A DNA stretch of 6,433 nucleotides from Firmicutes bacterium UBA6648 (GTDB taxonomy: Bacteria > Bacillota > Clostridia > Peptostreptococcales > Anaerovoracaceae). The stretch lies in the NCBI GenBank assembly GCA_002455605.1, contig DKLE01000011.1, positions 7,954 through 14,386 on the forward strand. The letters run 5' to 3'. A program made the position numbers and the translations under genes. The notes under the pieces were generated by a model. That model saw only the letters and a program-made list of their open reading frames with translations. It was not told the origin of the DNA and searched no databases. This document shows positions 1 to 6,235 of this stretch, piece by piece. Positions within the stretch are counted from its first letter, which is position 1. Every line of letters begins with the position of its first letter.

Positions 1-977
1 GATTATCCATTATTCCATCCCATTTTATGGTAGTTGGAATTTTTTTAATCGGTTGTTTCATTTCTATTTCCATGGGGACTTCTATGGGTACCATTGCCGC
101 TCTTGCACCGATTGCAGCGGGAATTTCCCAACAAGCGGGTTTTCCTATGGCAATTTGCATAGGAGCTGTAGTATGCGGAGCTATGTTTGGTGATAATTTG
201 TCCATGATTTCAGATACCACTATTGCGGCAGTCAGAACCCAGGGATGCGAAATGAAGGATAAGTTTAAACAGAACTTTTTTATTGTACTTCCGGCAGCAA
301 TTCTTACGGTTATTATCTTTTATATCCGCACCATGGATTTAAGCTATGAGTTAAACCAAACCTATGATTATAACCTTATACAGATAATTCCTTATTTAGT
401 CGTATTGATCGGGGCTTTAATTGGATTAAATGTTTTTTTAGTGTTGATTGGCGGGATCATCCTTTCAGTGATCGTCGGCATTTCTTACGGCAGCTTTACT
501 TTAATTGAAAGCTTTAAAGCCATTGGAAATGGAATGACCGGACTTTTTGAGATTTCCATTATTTCCATTATAGTAGCCTGTATCGTCTCATTGATTAAGG
601 AGAATGGCGGCATTGATCTGATTATTGATCTGATTAAAAAGAGAACCAGAGGAAAAAAAGGTGCAGAATTTGGTATTGCCCTTCTTTCTCTTTTAATTGA
701 TATTTGTACGGCAAATAATACTGTTGCCATCGTTATGGCAGGCCCTATAGCAAAAGAAATCGGTGATGAATTCGGCGTAGAGTCCAAGAGAGTAGCGTCT
801 ATTCTGGATATATTTGCATCCGTAGGACAAGGCTTGCTTCCTTATGGAGCCCAGCTTCTTACGGCAGCTGCATTAGTGGGAATAACCCCGGTGGATATTA
901 TTCCTAATTTATATTATCCGATTTTAATGGGTATCAGTGCAATACTGTTTATCATTTTCAGACCTCAGAAACAATAA
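1..977 (+). CDS. NhaC-family Na+/H+ antiporter, C-terminal part (5' end outside window)
   Basis: Secondary transporter of the inner membrane, by family an electroneutral or electrogenic Na+/H+ exchanger; some relatives exchange organic acids or amino acids instead, so the substrate is not certain. The reading frame is open from base 3, and eight codons precede the first ATG at 27, so that ATG is probably internal. About 324 residues are visible and the N-terminal portion is missing, since NhaC-family proteins are usually above 420 residues. The glycine/serine-rich stretch MGTSMGT (88-108, 72-108 region) and the motif GDNLSMISDTT (189-221) are hallmarks of this family. A second conserved polar segment with CTANNTVAIVMAGPIA lies near 705-750. 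At least six long hydrophobic stretches are separated by short charged loops. The gene stops with TAA at 975-977; no clear terminator follows, only an independent promoter for the next gene. Family call is firm; ion specificity is inferred. Confidence 0.9.
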   Translation, partial: LSIIPSHFMVVGIFLIGCFISISMGTSMGTIAALAPIAAGISQQAGFPMAICIGAVVCGAMFGDNLSMISDTTIAAVRTQGCEMKDKFKQNFFIVLPAAILTVIIFYIRTMDLSYELNQTYDYNLIQIIPYLVVLIGALIGLNVFLVLIGGIILSVIVGISYGSFTLIESFKAIGNGMTGLFEISIISIIVACIVSLIKENGGIDLIIDLIKKRTRGKKGAEFGIALLSLLIDICTANNTVAIVMAGPIAKEIGDEFGVESKRVASILDIFASVGQGLLPYGAQLLTAAALVGITPVDIIPNLYYPILMGISAILFIIFRPQKQ

Positions 978-990
978 AAGCTTTAGGTAC

Positions 991-1019
991 TTAACAAACA
1001 TTTATGGCATATATATGAT
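991..1019 (+). promoter_or_regulatory. Sigma-A-like promoter of the amidase gene
   Basis: A -35 box TTAACA (991-996) and a -10 box TATGAT (1014-1019) are separated by 17 bases; each matches the consensus in five of six positions. Transcription would start near 1026, giving a leader of about 40 nt. That leader carries ATGCAT twice (1033-1038 and 1041-1046), a small repeat that could be an operator or chance. Because this promoter sits just after the antiporter stop codon, the amidase can be expressed independently. Confidence 0.6.
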
Positions 1020-1050
1020 ATAAATTGATATTATGCATGTATGCATAAGT

Positions 1051-1057
1051 GAGGAGG
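1051..1057 (+). promoter_or_regulatory. Ribosome binding site that fixes the amidase start
   Basis: GAGGAGG lies eight bases before ATG 1066. An in-frame ATG at 1033 would give 11 more residues, but it lies upstream of this strong Shine-Dalgarno sequence, almost at the predicted transcription start, and adds a segment that does not resemble the family. The start at 1066 is therefore preferred. Confidence 0.85.
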
Positions 1058-1065
1058 ATATATCC

Positions 1066-1611
1066 ATGCCAAGTGTTTATTTGAGCCCTTCAGTTCAAGA
1101 CTACAATGAATACATTATTGGAGGAAGCGAAGAGTATTACATGAATCTTATAGTGGACGCCATGGTTCCTTATTTAAGAGCAAGTAATATTTCCTTCAAT
1201 CGAAATAATCCGAATGATTCTTTAGCTCAGGTTATTGAGCAGTCTAATGCAGGAGACTATGATTTACATTTAGCTTTACACTCAAACGCATCCCCTGAAA
1301 ATTTATCGGGAATGCTGCAGGGACCGGATGTTTACTATTATGCGTTCAGTCCTGCGGGGGAAAAAGCAGCCAACATATTTGCTGAAAATCTGAAAGCCAT
1401 TTATCCAAATCCTGATTTGGTAACTACAATTCCTAACACGACTCTTGCAGAGCTTAGGAGAACGAGAGCTACCTCAATTTTAATCGAATTGGCTTATCAT
1501 GATAATTACGAAGATGCCAATTGGATTGCAAATAACATTGAGGCCATTGCGGAGAACCTGGTATTTTCCTTAGCGGAATATTTTGGTATTCCTTTTGTGG
1601 ATCCTTTTTAA
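1066..1611 (+). CDS. N-acetylmuramoyl-L-alanine amidase, Amidase_3 type, stand-alone domain
   Basis: Predicted to cleave the amide bond between N-acetylmuramic acid and L-alanine in peptidoglycan. The 181-residue protein is a single Amidase_3 fold. By alignment of motifs, E23 in SEEYYMNL matches the Glu zinc ligand of the family, H72 in DLHLALHSNAS matches the second His ligand, and E141 in ILIELAYHDN matches the catalytic Glu. The first His ligand, normally in a GH motif near the N-terminus, is absent: the equivalent stretch reads YLSPSVQDYN. There is no signal peptide, transmembrane helix or cell-wall-binding repeat, so export would need a non-classical route, cell lysis or a sporulation context; like some phage endolysins, it may act from inside. 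It has its own promoter and terminator and seems monocistronic. The fold is confident; activity and location are inferred. Confidence 0.87.
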   Translation: MPSVYLSPSVQDYNEYIIGGSEEYYMNLIVDAMVPYLRASNISFNRNNPNDSLAQVIEQSNAGDYDLHLALHSNASPENLSGMLQGPDVYYYAFSPAGEKAANIFAENLKAIYPNPDLVTTIPNTTLAELRRTRATSILIELAYHDNYEDANWIANNIEAIAENLVFSLAEYFGIPFVDPF

Positions 1612-1617
1612 AAAGAT

Positions 1618-1652
1618 AACCGTCAAATCTATTGGCGGTTTTAAATTTTTTT
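1618..1652 (+). terminator. Intrinsic terminator after the amidase gene
   Basis: AACCGTCAA (1618-1626) pairs with TTGGCGGTT (1632-1640) over nine base pairs including one G-U wobble, with a five-base loop. The sequence TTAAATTTTTTT follows, giving a U-rich tail ending at 1652. It begins only seven bases after the stop codon. Confidence 0.85.
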
Positions 1653-1660
1653 GATATATT
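1632..1660 (+). promoter_or_regulatory. Probable promoter of the methyltransferase gene, overlapping the terminator
   Basis: TTGGCG (1632-1637) as -35 and TATATT (1655-1660) as -10 are spaced by 17 bases. The -35 box is the 3' arm of the preceding terminator hairpin. A transcript would begin near 1667, about 30 nt before the chosen start codon. The -35 match is only four of six, so this is a moderate prediction; TATTAT at 1657-1662 is an alternative -10. Confidence 0.4.
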
Positions 1661-1698
1661 ATAGACAGAGAGATAGAAATAAAAGAAAGTGGTGCAAA

Positions 1699-2868
1699 AT
1701 GGACAAGCTTATTGAGTTGTTTAAAGACATATATGATGAAAACCGTACGGGGAGTTTAATAAAGGCAATTGCAGGGAATTTGAGGAAGAAATCCAATCCG
1801 TGCAAGAAGGTAACCATACGGCCGATTCTGCTGCAGGGAAAACTGCTGTTTCAGGCAGAATATCATTTTGAGAAAAAGGTTACCCATGACAACTTTGATT
1901 CAGAAGAAATAATTGAGTTATGTCTGAGATTAATGCAGGAAGATTTTAAGCAAATGAATATACAGACAGTTGAAGAAGATATTCAGGTATTAGCCTCCAA
2001 GCCTGAGAACCCAAAAATAATCAGGAAAAAGGCAGATAGGAGAGAAGCAGTTAACTTAGAGCATAATAAAGAAAAGAAATATATTATTCCGGATAATAAA
2101 CCCTGTCCTTTTTTGATTAAACTAGGGGTAATGGGAGAGGACGGAAAGGTATTTCAGAGACATTACGCTAAATTCAGGCAGATCAATAGATATTTGGAAA
2201 TTGTTGAAGATGTTATAGGTTATTTACCGGAAAGGAAAGAAAAACCTTTAAAAATTATTGATTTTGGATGCGGCAAATCCTATTTGACCTTTGCGCTCTA
2301 TCATTATCTAAAGCTCATTAAAGATCGGGAGGTGGAAATAATCGGGCTGGATTTAAAGGAAGATGTGATAGATTTTTGCAATGAAACAGCAAGGCAGCTT
2401 GGATATGCAGAAATGAAGTTCCTTCGAGGGGATATCGCCGACTATACCAGCGATCATGCAGATATGGTAGTGACTCTTCATGCTTGTGATACAGCAACCG
2501 ATTATGCGCTTATAAATGCAGTTGACTGGAAGTCCAAGGTTATATTATCTGTGCCGTGCTGCCAGCACGAGCTGTTCAGTCAAATAAAAAATGAATTGCA
2601 TCAGCCCATGTATAAGCATGGAATCTTAAAAGACAGATTTACGGAACTGCTGACCGACGGACTGAGGGGATTAAAATTGGAAGCCTGCGGATATGATGTA
2701 TCAATGATTGAGTTTACAAGCCTGGAGCATACATCAAAGAATATTATGATTCGTGCGGTAAAAGGCGAGCAAACAAAAAAGTCCTTACTAATGGAAAAAG
2801 CAGAAGCAGAATATAAAGCCCTAAAGGAGTATTATAAAGTGCAGCCTACCATCGATCGATTGAAATGA
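1699..2868 (+). CDS. Class I SAM-dependent methyltransferase, METTL25-like (Methyltransf_32)
   Basis: A 389-residue predicted cytosolic methyltransferase of unknown substrate. The catalytic domain occupies roughly residues 145-370. Motif I reads DFGCGKS (188-194), the SAM-binding glycine-rich loop; D218 in IIGLDLKED is the likely ribose-binding acidic residue; D245 in LRGDIADY fits the adenine-binding position. LHACDTATD (from H261 at 261) and VPCCQHEL (C287, C288, Q289, H290) are signatures shared with eukaryotic METTL25 and GSTCD-type proteins. The first 140 residues form a separate, lysine-rich N-terminal region with no domain I recognise, possibly for substrate or RNA contact. The frame is open to a TTG at 1651, but that lies inside the upstream terminator U-tract and promoter, so ATG 1699 is chosen; its ribosome binding site (AAGTGGTG, 1687-1694) is weak. 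Family assignment is good; an RNA or protein substrate is only a guess. Confidence 0.87.
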   Translation: MDKLIELFKDIYDENRTGSLIKAIAGNLRKKSNPCKKVTIRPILLQGKLLFQAEYHFEKKVTHDNFDSEEIIELCLRLMQEDFKQMNIQTVEEDIQVLASKPENPKIIRKKADRREAVNLEHNKEKKYIIPDNKPCPFLIKLGVMGEDGKVFQRHYAKFRQINRYLEIVEDVIGYLPERKEKPLKIIDFGCGKSYLTFALYHYLKLIKDREVEIIGLDLKEDVIDFCNETARQLGYAEMKFLRGDIADYTSDHADMVVTLHACDTATDYALINAVDWKSKVILSVPCCQHELFSQIKNELHQPMYKHGILKDRFTELLTDGLRGLKLEACGYDVSMIEFTSLEHTSKNIMIRAVKGEQTKKSLLMEKAEAEYKALKEYYKVQPTIDRLK

Positions 2869-2891
2869 GATATTAAAATAGAAATAAAAGG

Positions 2892-2942
2892 AAAACTCTG
2901 TGGCGAACATTAAATAAACAATGTCTGGTACAGAGTTTTATG
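2892..2942 (+). terminator. Probable terminator after the methyltransferase gene
   Basis: AAAACTCTGT (2892-2901) pairs perfectly with ACAGAGTTTT (2930-2939). Inside it, ACATT (2907-2911) can pair with AATGT (2920-2924) across a symmetrical five-by-five internal loop. The A-tract before and T-tract after make the structure nearly symmetrical, but the terminal U run is short (TTTT then ATGTT), so termination may be partial. Confidence 0.6.
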
Positions 2943-2958
2943 TTGCTTATAAATTTTA

Positions 2959-2986
2959 TTGCTTTTGCTTTAATTTATGATATAAT
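2959..2986 (+). promoter_or_regulatory. Sigma-A-like extended -10 promoter of the TypA-like gene
   Basis: A perfect TATAAT (2981-2986) is preceded by TG at 2978-2979, forming an extended -10 (TGATATAAT). TTGCTT (2959-2964) lies 16 bases upstream as a moderate -35. Transcription would begin near 2993, leaving a leader of about 100 nt. Confidence 0.65.
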
Positions 2987-2990
2987 AATA

Positions 2991-3092
2991 AGGTTCGGGA
3001 TGTATGAAATTACATTTAATGTAAAAAGTGGAACTTATATGCTAGGTTCTTTATAATAGATAAAGCTGTATAGAGATAAGAAAGTAGGAATA
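2991..3092 (+). other. 5' leader of the TypA-like gene, with alternative short pairings
   Basis: The predicted untranslated leader contains AGGTTC twice (2991-2996 and 3044-3049). GAAC at 3031-3034 sits between them and can pair with either copy, but not both at once. The first arrangement encloses TTACATTTAATGTAA (3010-3024), a six-base-pair hairpin or small palindrome. I recognise no known riboswitch and see no terminator-like U-tract, so a regulatory role is speculative. Confidence 0.3.
3083..3089 (+). promoter_or_regulatory. Ribosome binding site of the TypA-like gene
   Basis: AGTAGGA is followed by two adjacent in-frame ATG codons at 3093 and 3096. The distance from AGGA is three bases to the first and six to the second, so the second is favoured. 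The choice changes the protein by one residue. Confidence 0.6.
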
Positions 3093-3095
3093 ATG

Positions 3096-4967
3096 ATGGC
3101 AAATAAACAAAAAATTATCAACATTGCGGTAATAGCCCATGTTGATGCAGGAAAGTCTACCTTAGTAGATGCCTTTTTAAATCAAAGCGGAGTCTTCCGT
3201 GCAAACGAAGAAGTAGTTGATTGTGTTATGGACAGTGATGATATCGAAAGAGAACGGGGAATAACAATTTATTCCAAGAACTGTTCGGTAATGCATGATG
3301 ATGTAAAAATCAATATCGTGGACACACCGGGACATGCGGACTTTTCATCAGAGGTGGAAAGAATTATGAAAACAGTAGACACGGTTATTTTGCTGGTGGA
3401 TTCCAGCGAAGGACCGATGCCTCAGACAAGGTTTGTTTTAAATAAATCATTGGAGCAGGGCCTGAATCCGATTCTTTTAATTAATAAGATTGATAAGAAG
3501 GATGCCAGAATTGATGAGGTTGTAGATGAAGTTTATGAATTGTTTATGGACTTAAATGCCAACGACAAACAGCTAGACTTCCCTATTCTGTATGGCATAG
3601 CAAGGCAGGGAATTGTAGTATATGATCCGGCGGATGTATGCGATGTAGAGCTGGAAGACGGCGATCAAAAAATAGATAAGAATACCCGGGGACAAAAGGG
3701 CAAGGATATTACACCGTTATTTGAAACAATTATTAATCATGTAGAGGCTTACCCGGATTTGGCGGAGGAACCGCTGCAGATGCAGATTTCTTCATTGGGA
3801 TATGACGATTATATCGGACGACTGGGAATCGGACGGGTAACAAAAGGAAAAATAAAAACCGGACAAACAGTTGCAGTGGCTAAGGGTGACGGAAGTATTT
3901 CTTCAAGAAAAATTAATCAGGTATTTGTATACCGGGGCCTTAAAAGGACACCGGTTGAAGAGGCTGAATGCGGAGATATCGTAGTGGTATCCGGTATAGC
4001 AGATATTTCTATCGGAGAAACGATTTGTGACAGCAGTAATCCAGAGCCTATGGAAATGATTCATATTGAGGAACCCACATTATCTATGAACTTTATGGTT
4101 AATAAATCACCGTTTGCAGGAAAAGTAGGTAAATTTGTTACCTCCAGGCATATAAAAGAACGCTTGGAAAAAGAGCTGGAAGTAAACGTGGGACTTGTTG
4201 TGGAGCCGACAGATTCCACAGATGTGTTTAAGGTTTCAGGACGAGGGGAGCTTCACCTTTCCATCCTGATTGAAAATATGAGACGTGAAGGCTATGAACT
4301 GGCGGTATCCAAGCCGGAAGTAATCATGCATAAGGATGAGCACGGGAAGAAGCTGGAACCTATTGAAGAAGTAGTTATATCTGTTCCTGATGAATATTCA
4401 GGAAGTGTCATTTCAAAATTAAATGTAAGAAAAGGTATTATGAAAGAAATGTCCGGAGAAAACGGATATTCCAAGCTGGTATATCTTGTTCCTACCAGAG
4501 GATTGCTGGGATACAGAAGTGAATTCATCAACGATACTCGTGGGGAAGGAACGATGGTAAGACGCTTTGACAGCTTTGATGAGTACAAGGGCGAAATTCC
4601 TCAGCGAATAAATGGAGTAGCCATAGCACAGGAGGAAGGGGTTTGTACAGGGTATGCACTTTTCAATATTCAAGAGAGAGTGCAGATGTTTGTAGAACCG
4701 GGTACGAAGGTTTATGAGGGAATGATTGTCGGCATGAACAGCAGAAATGATGACATGGTTGTAAATCCTTGTAAAGCCAAGAAGGCAACCAATATGCGTG
4801 CGGCAGGAAGCGATGATGCGGTTAAGCTTTCTCCTCCCAGAACTTTTACTCTGGAAGAAGCCCTTGAATTTATTAATAATGACGAGCTGGTGGAAGTAGT
4901 ACCGGATGATATCCGACTGAGAAAGAAGCTTTTAAAGGAACTGGACAGACGCAGATCCGGAAAATAA
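3096..4967 (+). CDS. typA: TypA/BipA-family ribosome-associated translational GTPase (variant form)
   Basis: GTPase related to EF-G and LepA; family members bind the 70S ribosome and help 50S assembly and stress or cold adaptation. The 623-residue protein has G1 AHVDAGKST (14-22), G2 in RERGITI (52-58), G3 DTPGH (76-80, with catalytic H80) and G4 NKID (130-133). Domain II covers about 228-310, an EF-G-like domain III about 325-405 with GRGELHLSILIENMRREGYE, and the BipA-specific C-terminal domain follows, with NPCKAKKATNMRAAGSDDAV and a basic tail. Two differences from classical BipA stand out. G1 has A18 and S21 where AHVDHGKTT is usual. The G5 region reads YGIARQG (166-172) rather than YASALNG, and is followed by an acidic and basic insert of about 20 residues (173-204). 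It may be a paralogue of the standard TypA rather than the only copy. It is monocistronic, between its own promoter and a strong terminator. Confidence 0.93.
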   Translation: MANKQKIINIAVIAHVDAGKSTLVDAFLNQSGVFRANEEVVDCVMDSDDIERERGITIYSKNCSVMHDDVKINIVDTPGHADFSSEVERIMKTVDTVILLVDSSEGPMPQTRFVLNKSLEQGLNPILLINKIDKKDARIDEVVDEVYELFMDLNANDKQLDFPILYGIARQGIVVYDPADVCDVELEDGDQKIDKNTRGQKGKDITPLFETIINHVEAYPDLAEEPLQMQISSLGYDDYIGRLGIGRVTKGKIKTGQTVAVAKGDGSISSRKINQVFVYRGLKRTPVEEAECGDIVVVSGIADISIGETICDSSNPEPMEMIHIEEPTLSMNFMVNKSPFAGKVGKFVTSRHIKERLEKELEVNVGLVVEPTDSTDVFKVSGRGELHLSILIENMRREGYELAVSKPEVIMHKDEHGKKLEPIEEVVISVPDEYSGSVISKLNVRKGIMKEMSGENGYSKLVYLVPTRGLLGYRSEFINDTRGEGTMVRRFDSFDEYKGEIPQRINGVAIAQEEGVCTGYALFNIQERVQMFVEPGTKVYEGMIVGMNSRNDDMVVNPCKAKKATNMRAAGSDDAVKLSPPRTFTLEEALEFINNDELVEVVPDDIRLRKKLLKELDRRRSGK

Positions 4968-5001
4968 TCCCATAGAAAACAACTTATTAATAATATCGTA
5001 T

Positions 5002-5044
5002 AAAACATAGAATTCTAATAAAAGCATAGAGTTCTATGTTTTTT
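5002..5044 (+). terminator. Strong intrinsic terminator after the TypA-like gene
   Basis: Bases 5002-5017 pair with 5027-5042 over 16 base pairs with one G-U wobble, around a nine-base loop (ATAAAAGCA). The stem ends in a T-run at 5039-5044. The A-run at 5002-5005 means it could also terminate transcription from the opposite strand. Confidence 0.88.
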
Positions 5045-5104
5045 GATTGGAAGTAAAAGCAGTTGAAGAAATAGCTGTTTTGCAGTGATTTTAATTGATA
5101 ACTA

Positions 5105-5113
5105 TGGTATGAT
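5105..5113 (+). promoter_or_regulatory. Possible extended -10 promoter of the DUF368 gene
   Basis: TGGTATGAT has a TGn extension followed by TATGAT (5108-5113), five of six matches to consensus. No good -35 is found at the proper distance; TGATTT (5086-5091, 16-base spacer) is weak. A separate promoter is expected here because a strong terminator lies just upstream. Confidence 0.45.
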
Positions 5114-5175
5114 GATAAAAGAAATAAAATTAACAAAAAGGGAGCTTTAGGGGTAAGGATTTACATTGCAGGGTT

Positions 5176-6027
5176 ATGAAGAGATATAAGAAAAAGGTAA
5201 CAAGAATAAAAGAAAGCAAGAAAAACGACTTTCTGATTATAAAATTAATAAAAGGCTTTATTGTTGGTTCATCCATGCTGATTCCCGGAGTCAGTGGGGG
5301 CACGATGGCTATTATTCTGGGGATTTATGATGATTTAATTCATGCCATAAGTACATTAAAAGATAACTTTAAGCATAATGGACTGCTGTTGCTGCAATAT
5401 GGAATGGCAGGCATTCTAGGGATTGTGCTGTTGTCAGGCCCTATGCTGAAAGCGGTTACTGCCTGTCAGAAACCGATGATGTTTTTGTTCCTAGGTGCTA
5501 TCCTGGGAAGCTTTCCGCCTTTATATAAGAAAGCCACTGCTGATCGGGTCAAAGGGGTAAATATTGGAGCTGTGGCTGTGGGTGGAGCGATTGCTTATAT
5601 GATTACGTTATTTCCCAAAGGATTGCTGAGCTTTGAACCGGGATTTCATTTTACCAGCTTTTTTATGCTGATTATTGCAGGGGTTGTTATCGCCATAGCC
5701 TTGATATTGCCAGGAATCAGTGCATCCTATGTATTACTGATGCTGGGGATGTATGACTTGACCTTAAAGGCAATCCGAGATTGGGATGCGGCTTATTTAA
5801 TTCCGTTAATTATCGGCACAGTAGCGGGAACATTTTTAACAGCCGGCATTATTGAGCGGGAGATGAAACGGCATCCTCAGTTTACATATATGTTGATAAT
5901 CGGATTTATGGTAGGATCCTTGCTAGAGGTTTTTCCGGGAATCCCAGCCGTGGGAGAGAGCCTTCCATGCATCGCTACCTTTATGATAGGACTTGGCGCG
6001 ATTCTGTGGATTGGGAAAAAAGAATAA
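5176..6027 (+). CDS. popT: DUF368 membrane protein, polyprenyl-phosphate (undecaprenyl phosphate) transporter
   Basis: DUF368 proteins, named PopT in work on Gram-positive bacteria and Vibrio, are implicated in returning undecaprenyl phosphate across the cytoplasmic membrane for reuse in wall synthesis. This 283-residue protein starts with a highly basic tail (11 Lys/Arg in the first 26 residues), followed by several hydrophobic segments to the end. Two copies of a 16-residue motif are clear: PGVSGGTMAIILGIYD (37-52) and PGISASYVLLMLGMYD (179-194), placed 142 residues apart, as expected for a duplicated fold with opposed re-entrant elements. A conserved FPPLYKK loop lies at about 113-119. ATG 5176 has a poorly spaced AGGG (5170-5173), but the next in-frame ATG (residue 34) would remove the basic tail and cut into the first motif. 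Family assignment is firm; the transport role comes from published homologues, not from this sequence. Confidence 0.9.
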   Translation: MKRYKKKVTRIKESKKNDFLIIKLIKGFIVGSSMLIPGVSGGTMAIILGIYDDLIHAISTLKDNFKHNGLLLLQYGMAGILGIVLLSGPMLKAVTACQKPMMFLFLGAILGSFPPLYKKATADRVKGVNIGAVAVGGAIAYMITLFPKGLLSFEPGFHFTSFFMLIIAGVVIAIALILPGISASYVLLMLGMYDLTLKAIRDWDAAYLIPLIIGTVAGTFLTAGIIEREMKRHPQFTYMLIIGFMVGSLLEVFPGIPAVGESLPCIATFMIGLGAILWIGKKE

Positions 6028-6068
6028 TGTCGAATATGGTAAAATATTGAATATATATAAATTTATAG

Positions 6069-6097
6069 TTGAATAATGCTGAATAATGGAATATAAT
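6069..6097 (+). promoter_or_regulatory. Probable promoter P1 of the response regulator gene
   Basis: TTGAAT (6069-6074) and a perfect TATAAT (6092-6097) are separated by 17 bases. The start would be near 6104, giving a leader of about 170 nt before the response regulator ATG at 6273. Confidence 0.55.
6070..6089 (+). repeat. Tandem 10-bp direct repeat over the P1 promoter
   Basis: TGAATAATGC (6070-6079) is followed directly by TGAATAATGG (6080-6089), nine of ten bases identical. The period is close to one DNA helical turn and the repeats cover the -35 box and spacer, a typical place for a regulator to bind on one DNA face. In AT-rich DNA it could also be chance. Confidence 0.55.
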
Positions 6098-6106
6098 TAC
6101 AACAAC

Positions 6107-6115
6107 TGATATAAT
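6107..6115 (+). promoter_or_regulatory. Possible second extended -10 promoter P2
   Basis: TGATATAAT is an extended -10 identical to the one before the TypA-like gene (2978-2986). No convincing -35 is present. It lies 18 bases downstream of the P1 -10, and a transcript from it would begin near 6122, just upstream of the long-range hairpin. Confidence 0.4.
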
Positions 6116-6146
6116 TGAGCTTTTTAAGTACAGATATTTTTCGCAG

Positions 6147-6227
6147 CTCTCATTTTTGAAGAAACAGATTAAGAAAAGAAGCAGAGAAATTGAGCATCGA
6201 TCTGGCAAAAATGAGAGGTATTTTTTT
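6147..6227 (+). terminator. Long-range hairpin with U-tract, attenuator-like, before the response regulator
   Basis: CTCTCATTTTTG (6147-6158) is the exact reverse complement of CAAAAATGAGAG (6206-6217). The 12-base-pair helix encloses 47 bases, within which CAGAT (6165-6169) can pair with ATCTG (6200-6204). Seven Ts follow at 6221-6227, after GTA. The rest of the loop is purine-rich. It starts about 120 bases after the DUF368 stop codon and lies downstream of the predicted P1 and P2 promoters, so it may be either a distal terminator of DUF368 or a leader terminator of the response regulator. Confidence 0.55.
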
Positions 6228-6235
6228 CGGTTTTG

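Noticed and set aside
485..787. Minus-strand frame of 100 codons opposite the antiporter gene
   Set aside because: Antisense shadow of a clearly conserved membrane protein.
977..984. AAAGCTTT palindrome after the antiporter stop as a terminator
   Set aside because: Too short, without a loop or U-tract.
1033..1065. Longer amidase start at ATG 1033
   Set aside because: It lies upstream of the strong GAGGAGG ribosome binding site and nearly at the predicted transcription start; the extra 11 residues do not fit the family.
1651..1698. TTG start giving 16 more residues to the methyltransferase
   Set aside because: It sits in the U-tract of the previous terminator and over the predicted -10 box, with no ribosome binding site.
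4292..5008. Three minus-strand open frames of 84-98 codons opposite the TypA-like gene
   Set aside because: They are serine/leucine-rich antisense shadows of a well-conserved coding sequence, with no family resemblance.
6028..6060. AATAT/ATATT pairing just after the DUF368 stop as a terminator
   Set aside because: Purely A-T stem of about five pairs without a U-tract; not stable.
5981..6208. Open reading frame of 75 codons on the minus strand over the DUF368 end and intergenic region
   Set aside because: The translation is low-complexity and AT-driven, overlaps the DUF368 gene, has no recognisable domain, and crosses the promoter and hairpin signals of the + strand.
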